NCBI GenBank assembly: GCA_963921425.1
Contig: OY992832.1
Coordinates: 26,253,489 to 26,317,488 of the forward strand
DNA length: 64,000 nt
Direction of reading: 5' to 3'
DNA from: Dryas octopetala
Taxonomy: Eukaryota; Streptophyta; Magnoliopsida; Rosales; Rosaceae
Position numbers and translations under genes: made by a program
The notes under the pieces: model-generated
The model's database searches: none
What the model saw: only the letters and a program-made list of their open reading frames with translations
Told to the model about the DNA's origin: nothing
Shown here: positions 55,387-64,000 of the stretch, in pieces
How positions within the stretch are numbered: the stretch's first letter is position 1
How the letters are laid out: each line of letters opens with the position of its first letter

Positions 55387-58083
55387 TGTAATGACCCGAC
55401 CCAAGTTTCGTTCTTTCATATAAAATCAAGTTAAATTTCATTCGGTGGTGACCCAGTTGGGAAGTTTAGTTTGAAAGAGACTTATACATTCTAATAAGAA
55501 AAATGGGTAGTCAAACGGGAAATTAAGGAAGATAAAAACTTTTAGAAAATTTCAATAGACGGCGGTAATGAAGTAGTTCATAACGTACTTCCGAAGACGG
55601 AATTTAAATTTGGGCCACGGTTTAAGAATGTGGGGCGAAACATTTTAGGGGCAATTTTGTCCTTTTACACGAAAATTCTAGAAATTTTTTAGTATTAAAA
55701 CATGATTTCTCTAGAAACCCCCACAATGTTACTCAACACACCCCCCTATCTATTTTTTTCTCTCTCTCTCTCTCTCTCATTACCCGCGACCTCACTCTTC
55801 TCCTCCCTCCGTGACTCTCTCTGCAAGCACCCAGCCAGCCACCACCACAACCATCAACGCCGGCCATTTCCTCGTCAACCAAGGCAGCCGCGCGACCCCC
55901 ATCGCCGGAGCCGATCGTCCACCCCGAGCCCCTAAGTTCTCTCTCTCTCGGCAACAATTCCCTGCGCACACTCAGCTCCACACAAGTCCAGCCCTTCCGA
56001 CCACTTCCAGCCGACGTCGAGTAGTTGGCCACTCTTCCTAGCCGCCGGCACCACCAGCCCAGCCACCCCCCAACCCCGGTTGCAACAAACAGCCCAGAAA
56101 CGAGCGAAAAGGGCAGTCGACAACTCTTTCAAATCCGGCCAGATTTCTACCCCGTTTTCCACGAAATTTTGGGGGTTTTTCCTCTCTAGGTAATGGGCTC
56201 CCTTTTCCTTTAAATTGCTGTTAAAAAAAAACTTGAGAAATCAGAGTTTAATTTTTGAGCATTGAGACCATTTCGGGTTTCTTAAGAAATTCGAAATTTG
56301 GGGAGTATTCTTGATGGGTTTGAGATGGTGTTCACTCTAGGAATCTTAAATTTAGGATTAGGATCATAAACTTTGGGAAGATTTCAAGGAAATATAGAGA
56401 AATTGAGAAATTCGGTTGGAGGTATTATGCCCAAATGGGTTAATGGAGAAATTGGCCATATGAGGTGCTTCTAAATGCATTGAGGACAATTTTAAATCCT
56501 TAGGATCCCTAGTTTCGATTATAAGTGAAATAAGTAAGGGAAAGTTTGCAAATTTGAGAAAATGGGAATAGAGAAAAGATTTACTTAACTTGGTAGGATT
56601 AGATTGGGTTATGGAAGTATATAGAGGAATATTTTAGATGTTTCCAAGTTGTTGGAGGCGTTGTATGATGGGTGAATTAAACGAGACCAAGAAGTCAAGA
56701 GAAGAACACTTAGATTAAATTTCACACTTTAATCTACATTCTATTCCAAGTCTAATTTATGTTTTGTATGCTTGGTTGTTTTAGGCGACGCTCCCGAGAC
56801 TAGAGGTGATTCATCCGGAGGCCGACACTAGGCTCCAATATTGTGAGTGGACTTTCTTTTGCTTGCAAAGTTTATGGGTCTTGTGGTTTTTATATTACTT
56901 TTGAAGTTTTGAGTTAAATAATGAAATAATGAATTGAGTGAAGTCCGTTTTGCATTAATAAATATTTTAAATGGATTGAATTATATGCCATGTTGATCTA
57001 AGGGTTATTAAATAATTAAAACTAATTATTTAAGAGGCCGTCTAAGTACCCACCGATTATTAAGTAGGTCTTTGGGACCCATCACGGCACACACATAGGC
57101 TTTGGGCCGTGTGCCGGGATGCCTCGCCCTTTGGGGGTAGTCTACGTGCACGTGCGACTCTTTGGCCTATTGTATGACGGCGATTCGACGGTACAAGGGC
57201 CACCCTGTGTCCACTTGTATGACGGCGATTCGACGGTACAAGGGACACCATAAGTCCATTCGCATGACGGCGTTGCGACGGTGCGGGTGGAAGGGCAATC
57301 TACGTGCATGTACGACACTTTGGCTTATTGTACGACGGCGATTCGACGGTACAAGGGCCACCCTGTGTCCACTTGTATGACGGCGTTGCGACGGTACAAG
57401 GGACACCGTAAATCCACTCGCATGACGGCGTTACGACGGTGCGGGTGGAAGGTTAAGTAGACGCTTCACTTGGTGCGACGGTCTTGTACGGTATCAATGT
57501 GGAGCCCGTCAAATGGGTACTTATATGGCCCACGATAATCCTAAAAACTTTATTAAATAAATATTTTAGTCATTCTTTTTATCAGTTCAAAGCATATTTT
57601 AAATGGGAGAAATCTATTGTGTTTGTGCAATTGAGATTATTAATAAAATGTTTTACCTTATTAACTTTGTTATCATTTGATTTGTTCATCCACTCACTGA
57701 GCCCTTCTCACCATGAGTCATTTTCTTTGTGTTTTAATGGTTCCCCCAGGTGGAAGTGGCAGCCGGTCACAATTTTCTCGTCGAGGCGGGCTTTCTCTTC
57801 GTATTGTATAGTGTAGGATTTCATGTAAACCTTATCTTGTAGTTGGCTCTGATGTTTGGTTGTAACCTTATGAAATTTGTAATTTTATGTTGGGTCGGAG
57901 ACCCAAATTGGTTGTGGTAGGGAAGTTGAAAATTTAGAAGTGTGTTTTAACAGGTTATAAAATTTTGGGATTAGACCATTTTTAGGGGAGGTTCTGCCGA
58001 ATTTTCGGTAGAATTTTCCTTGATTTTGGATCCCGCAGGACCTCTTCGGATTTCAGGGTGGAAATCCGGGGGCGGTCTTGTCA
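55387..58083 (+). mobile_element. Solo LTR (type A) with ACACT target duplication
   Basis: 2697 bp on the plus strand, beginning TGTAATGACCCGACCC and ending GGGGGCGGTCTTGTCA. ACACT is present at 55382-55386 and 58084-58088. A CT microsatellite after a TATTTTTTTC stretch (about 55750-55800) marks the start zone. It shares with the other type-A LTRs the AGGTCTTTGGGACCCATCAC and GGTAGAATTTTCCTTGATT blocks. Its minisatellite (57130-57460) has a different unit. Confidence 0.93.
57130..57460 (+). repeat. 45-bp minisatellite in type-A solo LTR, about 6 units
   Basis: Units of 45 bp start GACGGCGATTCGACGGTACA (CGATTCG is a palindromic core), followed by AGGGCCACCCTGTGTCCACT or AGGGACACC variants. 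The variants alternate, and a three-unit block appears twice, the second time with an intervening GTGCGGGTGGAAG segment: a higher-order pattern. It is located where other LTRs carry their own minisatellite. Confidence 0.88.
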
Positions 58084-58156
58084 ACACTACACATTTGCAC
58101 ATACCAGTATGTTTAGTCTTGGCTTTGTATAGTACATAGTAGGTTGTTTGTTAGTT

Positions 58157-59887
58157 TTATAACCCTAAAATCAATCTAGCTTGTGGTTGAAATCCTAATC
58201 CAATCTCTTGGGTACGACAACCCCCTACTTCCATTTCCATAGTAAAACTTGACAACCTTGCACTTGAGGTAGGATAATAACATTTAGCCTTACTATCTGG
58301 CTCAATTCTTCTTCTAGGGCTATGAGGACCATAATTTCCGGGTGGTGACATTTCAATCATCTTACCCTTGCCTTTGTCTTTAGGATGAAGCTCGACCGAC
58401 TCCTTCATTTCATGATCTTGGTCAATCCTTTCTTGCCCTTTGTCTTTTAGCTGAACTATGATTGACTTAATTTCAATGCGATCTTGAGTCGGAGAGGACA
58501 CATTTGGAACCTTGGCCTTCACCTCCTTTAATACCCTGAAAGCTTCGAGCGCCACTTCATATTGGCACCTACTGCATAGCACGATTCCTTTTATTGGAGC
58601 CAATTTCTCTTCCGGCCGAGTTGTTATCTTTTCAATAGGTCGATATTCTTGCCTCTGAGTTTGCCCCCCATGTGGTTGTGCTGGTCTATGTTTTCCCTCT
58701 CCGACCTTTTTCTCTCTTCCTCGATCAGAATCTAGAATATGTAAGTTGACCATATTAACCTGCATCTTGGGGAAATGATCCTTCTCAACTCCCATAACGG
58801 CCTTTTCTTTCTCCGGGAAGAGTAAAGTTCCCTTGTCAATCAAGTCCTGCACTATATTCCTAAAGACAACGCAATTAGCGGTTGAGTGAGTCCACGCATT
58901 ATGCCACTTACAATAGGTTCGGTCCTTTAGTTCATTGGCAGGTGGTATCGCTTGGCCATTGGTCAGCTTGATAAGTTTCTCGGCCAATAGTTAATCGAAT
59001 ATTTGTTCACCCTTTGATAAATCAAAGGTGAATGCTCTAGTGGCGGTTCCTTTCTGCTTGGAAGAAAAGCTCACTTGTTGCAGTTTTTGATCTTTGGACG
59101 CCTTCACCAAGGCCTTACATACATGAGGCTTGGAAATCACAATCTCAGCTGCATTGACCTCGGCTGATTCTTCATCTGATTCAACTTCCACTTCCCCGAG
59201 CTCTTCTTCCATCTCCACCATTTGAACACTTGACTTATTTTTGTTCCATGCAGCCTTTGCCGCCATTCTTTTCTGGCGTTCTTCCTTTAGAATAGCTTCA
59301 TATCTATCCACCCTCATGACTAAATCATAAAGATCTCGAAACTCCATCCCTTCAAACTTCTTCTGAAGCTCCAAAGACAAACCATTCTGGGATAACTTCA
59401 CAAATTCGCTCTCGGGCAAAGGGATAGTGCATCTATTTCTTGCAAGCCTAAATTGAGAGATATACCCTTGAGCTGATTCTTCAGAATTTTGCATCAAACG
59501 GGCTAAGTCAGCCATTGATACCTCTGGTTCGTGGCGATAGAATTGTTCATGGAAAATTCGCTTCATAGTTTGCCAATTTGGAAACGAATTGACCGGCAAA
59601 CTAACATACCAGGTGAAAACAGCTCTAGTGAGTGAGTTGGGAAATATCTTAAATTTTAGATTATCATTGTTTGCAGCTTCAGCACACTGGGCCGTGAATC
59701 GGCCTATGTGTTCAATAGAGGATTTATAATCTTGACCAGAGAACAAAGTGAAATCAGGAACCCTAAAACCTCTTGGGTCCACAAAGTCAGGGTAAGGTCT
59801 TCGGTATACCGGTAGGATTGTTCTCCTAGCTAGAGGTCCATACATGTCTTGGACGACCATCTCGATCATATTCCTATCAATTCTCAT
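58157..59887 (-). pseudogene. gag: Tat Gag, main part, one in-frame stop
   Basis: The 59887 frame (298 codons) holds the capsid-type domain: RPYPDFVDPRGFRVPDFTLF, FTAQCAEAANNDNLKFKIFP, LTRAVFTWYVSLP, MKRIFHEQFYRHEPEVSMAD and QGYISQFRLARNRC. A TAA at 58991-58993 follows KGEQIFD. The same frame then continues as AEKLIKLTNGQAIPP and YCKWHNAWTHSTANC, a CXXH...HXXXXC zinc motif typical of Tat Gag. It stays open to 58157. The only lesion in this 577-codon stretch is that single stop. The C-terminal segment repeats the KGKGK-PP-SPRR pattern seen at 53.5 kb. Confidence 0.88.
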
Positions 59888-59976
59888 CGGGCTTGGCCGA
59901 GTCCGACCTGAATGCCCCCAACAAAGTTGTTGACCGCTTGATGGTTGCCTCCCTGGTTTTGGGCCCGGCCATTATT

Positions 59977-60600
59977 CTAGCCATTACCATTGTCCCCCAA
60001 ACCTAAATGAACTCGTGGTTGATTTGCCAAAGGTGGCGGTCTATAAGGTTCAAGGATTTGCACTTGATTAGCCACGGGTGGATTATGGCCCTGACACCCT
60101 TGAAGAGCTTGGACAATGTGTTGTCCGATTTGGGTACCCATACCAGCAATGTTGTTGACCATCACATTGTTAGTCCATTCAATCCGATCTAACATAGTGT
60201 TCACCTGGATAGCCACGGTTTGAAAATGAGTCTGAGTGACCCGATTTTCCTCCCTCGCCAAGTCGATGAGTTGTTGGACATCCTCTATAGTAGCCAGATT
60301 CGGCTAGAGTAGAGGGTCGATTTTCTCTGGTACATCTTCAATTGTAACTTCACCATATGATCCATCCTGATTCTTTTGGTCCACTCCTTGGTCCACAAAG
60401 GTCAGAACGTGATCGTTCCCGTTTTGTTGGCCAACTTGATGCCTCTTTCCAGAATCGAGGTTGGGATGATTGCTGAGATTCACAGCACCGGTCACCTTGC
60501 CAGCTGGTTGGTTGCTTGGGTTGGCTTTATTCTTCGTCATTGGATCACGATAAGGAATCGGGTTACGGTAAGGATTGTCCTGATCACGATTTGGAAACAC
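59977..60600 (-). pseudogene. Tat Gag N-terminal region
   Basis: Two frames separated by a stop near 60304 and a gap: NRDQDNPYRNPIPYRDPMTK and, downstream, MAREENRVTQTHFQTVAIQV followed by NNVMVNNIAGMGTQIGQHIV and a proline-rich tail. Position and composition fit the variable N-terminus of Tat Gag. A further break lies between this part and the capsid frame starting at 59887. Confidence 0.65.
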
Positions 60601-61005
60601 ATGAGTATTAGCAACCGTGCAACGTTAGCAAAGACAACAAATAATGACAGGACCGCCCCCGGATTTCACCCTGAAACCCGGAGAGGTCCTGCGGGAATCC
60701 AAAATCAAGGAAAATCCTACCGAAAATTCGGCAGAACCTCCCCTGAAAATGGACTAACCCAAAATTTAAAAACCTGTTAAAACACTTCTAAGATATCAAC
60801 CACCTCTACCACAACCACATCATAAATATATAAAACTCAAATCCTTTTTGTATCCTTCTGAACTTTCTTCTCAAACAACTCTCAATATACTGAAAATCAA
60901 TAAAACTGCTCAACTTAGATCGTCGTACTTCAAAACCTTTGCTGTCATAAACCCATAACTTAAAATACTAAACAATTGAAAACACACACCAAGTCAGATA
61001 CCCGG

Positions 61006-61228
61006 AGAGTCTGTCATACATGCGCAGAGCCGTGAATCTGTCATGCGCATGCAGAGCCATAAATAATCTGTCATACATGCGCAGAGCCGAGAATCTGTCA
61101 TACGCATGCAGAGCCATAAATAATCTGTCATACATGCGCAGAGCCGAGGATCTGTCATACGCATGCAGAGCCATAAATAATCTGTCATATATGCGCAGAG
61201 CCGAGAATCTGTCATACGCATGCAGAGC
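61006..61228 (-). repeat. 57-bp dimeric minisatellite in mosaic solo LTR, 4 units
   Basis: Each unit is a dimer of GAATCTGTCATACGCATGCA + GAGCC and ATAAATAATCTGTCATACAT + GCGCAGAGCC. The words GCATGC and ATGCGCA give short palindromes. The array is related to the short one at 27986-28080 but not to those at 35758 or 57130. Confidence 0.92.
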
Positions 61229-62479
61229 AGCCCCCAAAGGGCGAAGCATCCCGACACACAGCCCAAAGCCTATATGTGTGCCGTGATGGGTCCCAAAGAC
61301 CTATCCAATCTGATAACCTGAAGGGTACTGCAAAGGTGGTTTGAAAACCATTTTTCATAACCAAAATCATAGATCCTTTTTCCACCGAAAACAAATATCA
61401 TTGTACTTTTCCAAGAAAACTTTAAATCCATAACTTATAGCATAACTCCAATTAAAATCAAAGTGTATAAACCCAACCAATTCTTTTCGATCGAAAACCG
61501 AAAAATTAAATAAACCATATGAAGAAAATCATAAGCTAAAATCCTTTCCACGAGATATTCATCAATTCAACTACGTAAAAGACCGAAATACCCTTCACAG
61601 TGCCATTGCTCGGATACCAAATCCGGCAGCATAACGGCATCAGAAATGAGATTTCCCGAGTCTGTGTACCTGTTAAGACCAGACAACCAACAATATACAA
61701 TAGATGTTTCACGTAGCTGTCAAACAACCGAAACGAGCGGCCAGCCACCACACACGGTGGCTGCCCGGCCATAAGCAGCACACAAAAATAACCCCAAATA
61801 GTCACCGAACCTAAAATTAAGCTACTAAGACCCTAGGAAAGTGGAAAAATACGAAAAAACCATCCAACCCGCCGCCACAAGTGGTGGAGCCGACGGTGGC
61901 AGCGGCGGCACAAACCTAGGAATACCTAAATTCATCTCCAAATAATCCTAATTACATAATAGAACCTTTATTTGTACAAAAACAATTCAAATTTAACTCC
62001 ATATTCAAGAAATTCGAAATAGGCAAAACCCCTAAAAATTGAATTTCTAAAATCTCAAAATTGAACATCAACACCTTAGGGGAAAGATTACTCGTACCTA
62101 GAGGATCGATTCTCGTAACTGGATCGACGGCCAATCATCGTCGGAAACGCCGGAATCGGCGGCGGAAGCCGGCGGCTGACTTGGCTTCCCGAGCTCATTG
62201 CTCCGTCGTGGAGCGTCGTCTGGATGAACGGAGCCCATGGTTGAACTCGCCGTGGTGAGAGGAAGAGGACCCAGTAGGTCCGGTGTCCCGTCGTCACCGA
62301 AAAATGTGATCGCCGGCGAGCTCATTTCTCTGTCATTGCATCGATTCTCCGTCTACAGTGGTCGGCCGGTGAAGGGGAAGGCTGCTAGGGGTCGGCGACG
62401 GCGAGAGGAAGTCGCCGGTGCCGGTCGCTGGTCGTGGGGTGGCCGAACGGTGAATCTGCCGAGAGAGAGAAGCGGCGAA

Positions 62480-62483
<4 letters not shown>

Positions 62484-62528
<45 letters not shown>
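62484..62528. repeat. (GA)n microsatellite
   Basis: A 45-bp GA run in the transcription-start zone of the mosaic LTR. On the minus strand it is the CT tract that all the LTRs here carry near their start site. Confidence 0.9.
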
Positions 62529-62529
<1 letters not shown>

Positions 62530-62916
62530 CCGGGGAAAGTGAGTGGGGGTGGCTGGTGATGGCTGGGATGAAGGGTGTGCCCGCAGAGGGAGGTGCGAGA
62601 GAGAGAAGACAGAGGGAGAGAGTGCGAGTGCGAGAAAAATAAAGGGAGAGGGAGAAGCTTTTAGAAGATTCTAGAGAGAGAAAGAGAAATCAGAAATTTT
62701 TTTTTTCTGATTTTGAGTATTTAAATCCCACTTTTATAAATTTACAACATTGCCCCTCACTTTACATGCCTATATCTTTCAAACCGTAATTCAGAATGAT
62801 GCGTGCTACGTGTCTATGAACTCGTGGGCTCGAAACCTATTCAACCGACCCAAAGTCAAAATCGAAAGCCTATTCATTTTAAAAGTCAACTTTTGGGTCG
62901 GGTCGTTACAAATAAG

Positions 62917-62937
62917 GTCTCACTGGGCGTGCCAAAA
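62917..62937 (-). promoter_or_regulatory. Tat primer-binding-site region
   Basis: On the minus strand TTTTTGGCACGCCCAGTGAG follows the 5' LTR end (TGAACA at 62941). The GGCACGCCCAGTG word is common directly after LTRs of plant Tat-like elements. I cannot name the priming tRNA. Confidence 0.55.
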
Positions 62938-62940
62938 ATA

Positions 62941-64000
62941 TGTTCACTCGTTTTTAGCCAAGGTTGGCCAAAAGCAACACTTTGGTCCATTTTTGTGTGA
63001 GTGCGGGGCGTGCCACCGTCAAGCGAAGTTTTGACTCGATCGGAATGTGATAGTGATGGGGTTGAGAAACTGCGCCTAAATTGATTCTTATCAAGCGATT
63101 GATCGGCCAAGCTAGGAACCACTCTTGGCCTAGGTTCTTTTCTAGCCTCGGGGAAAAGGCTCTTAAAGGCCTAGTCGGAATCGAAATCCGACCCACTAGT
63201 TGGCCTCCTTAGAATTACGTGATCAAACTCGTGCACAAAGTGGTGCAAGTGCCCAAGCAAAATAAAGAAACTATGGATAACAAAAATATAATGAAACTCA
63301 ATATGATCTTGACCAACCAAGTTGACTTTAAGATTTAAAGAAACAATGAAAATAATAGGCATTAAATTGAGGGCGAATGAAAGAAAAATTGCATTAAAAT
63401 TGAAGTAAGGACAAACAAAGTTGCATGAAAAGTAAAGAACAAAACTAAATCGATACCACAAGCCTTTGTGAAGGATGATGGCAGAGCTACAAACCTAGCG
63501 AACTAGAACTATTGAAAACCTAAAAGCGCCTTGAACGGTAGCAACTAAGTAAAATCGAAAGCAAAAAAACTTTGAGAGATTCTTGAGAGCTTAAGAAATT
63601 TGTGAGTTGATTGTTGTGTGTTGAATGTCCTTTTTTCTCTTCTGAATGCGTCTATATATAAGGGTTAGGATAGCAATGGGCCATTACTTGGCCCGGAATT
63701 CCCTCTAGACTCCTTGTACGGATGAGTTTTGAACTCTCTTGAATTTAGGATTCGACCAGATTTTTCCTTGATAACCACGTGATCTTGAGCATTAATGGTC
63801 GATCAGAATCCTTTCCAAATTTGAACTCTTTACTTGGACGGAATTCTGGCTTAAGTAGAACTTCTTGGTGGATGAGAAATCCTTATGTAACTTGGGCAGA
63901 GCCATTATTGGCTAAGAAATTTCATCAAGAAACTTTCGGGTTTGATCGAACTTTTTGAGACTTTAGCTTAATAAAAATTCTGCCCAAATATTGAGACCCA
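62941..64000 (-). repeat. Tat 5' LTR, incomplete at the window edge
   Basis: On the minus strand the LTR ends at 62941 (GAGTGAACA) and runs beyond 64000. The first 445 bp match 26778-27222. A TATATATA box at 63653-63661 (minus, CCCTTATATATAGACGC) is followed by an A-rich leader, which fits the LTR promoter and start site. Frames across it are not conserved between the two LTR copies and are not genes. Confidence 0.75.
63653..63663 (-). promoter_or_regulatory. TATA box of the Tat 5' LTR
   Basis: On the minus strand CCTTATATATAGACGC is followed by a purine/pyrimidine-alternating leader with CAACACACAACAATC. This is a typical plant pol II TATA setting and marks the U3/R border of the LTR. Confidence 0.5.

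Larger units (their letters stand above)
60645..62910 (-). mobile_element. Mosaic solo LTR with AATAA target duplication
   Basis: 2266 bp. On the minus strand it begins TGTAACGACCCGACCC and ends GGTCCTGTCA. AATAA is at 60640-60644 and 62911-62915. The left part on the plus strand (60645 to about 61555) matches type A, including GGGTCCCAAAGACCTATCC. The right part (about 61560-62910) matches type B, including GGATACCAAATCCGGCAGC and the GC-rich block at 62100-62330. It is therefore a recombinant LTR. A 45-bp GA microsatellite lies at 62484-62528. Confidence 0.92.
26778..64000 (-). mobile_element. Large Tat-type Ty3/Gypsy element with nested insertions
   Basis: One antisense element runs from its 3' LTR (left, 26778-43805 with insertions) to its 5' LTR (62941 to beyond the window). 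Order on the minus strand: LTR, PBS, gag (60600-58157), protease, RT, RNase H plus a second RNase H, and integrase (53600-48170). An antisense plant mobile domain gene follows, then a PPT and the 3' LTR. The second RNase H and the antisense gene are hallmarks of Tat elements. Four insertions lie directly in it (27260-30155, 30541-43363, 55387-58083, 60645-62910). Many stops show it is dead. Confidence 0.8.

Overview
The window is nuclear DNA from a flowering plant, most likely a eudicot. It carries plant-restricted transposon types: Athila- and Tat-type Ty3/Gypsy elements with a plant mobile domain gene, a Ty1/Copia element, CACTA transposons, and 2-3 kb LTRs with G-box minisatellites. I find no convincing intact host gene. 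Exon-like scraps occur only in the first 640 bases and inside a CACTA transposon. The layout suggests transposon-dense, probably pericentromeric, heterochromatin.

Layout, left to right. At 645-7838 lies a decayed Copia element (LTR, PBS, gag, protease, integrase; RT lost). Its gag is split by a solo LTR (2322-5250), and it ends against a head-to-head pair of LTR fragments (7839-9606). At 9607-12931 are a CACTA end, an LTR fragment and an antisense Athila gag fragment. The Athila leader is interrupted by a second solo LTR (12932-15593). At 17067-26700 is a satellite of about 150 bp whose units run forward up to about 22690 and reversed after about 22722; a CACTA transposon (18317-21375) sits in the forward arm.

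From 26778 to beyond the window end lies one large antisense Tat element. Its left (3') LTR contains a solo LTR (27260-30155) and a 12.8 kb CACTA transposon (30541-43363). The CACTA carries a captured DEAD-box RNA helicase fragment and hosts a young 8.0 kb LTR element with gag and no pol (35047-43058). The Tat interior then runs, on the minus strand, from gag (60600-58157) through protease, RT, RNase H and integrase (53600-48170). A plus-strand multi-exon plant mobile domain gene (44297-47893) lies between integrase and the 3' LTR. Two more solo LTRs (55387-58083 and 60645-62910) are embedded in it.

How it fits together: the nesting gives a relative history. Tat is oldest, the CACTA jumped into its LTR, and the gag-only element then jumped into the CACTA. 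The gag-only element is the youngest (near-identical LTRs, perfect 5-bp TSD, open gag) and is the only one that looks recently mobile. It must depend on an autonomous relative outside the window. Five solo LTRs with perfect TSDs show strong LTR-LTR recombination. The LTRs form a superfamily with a TGTAACGACC-type start; those long enough to judge carry a ~45-57 bp minisatellite at the equivalent place, with different sequences in different copies.
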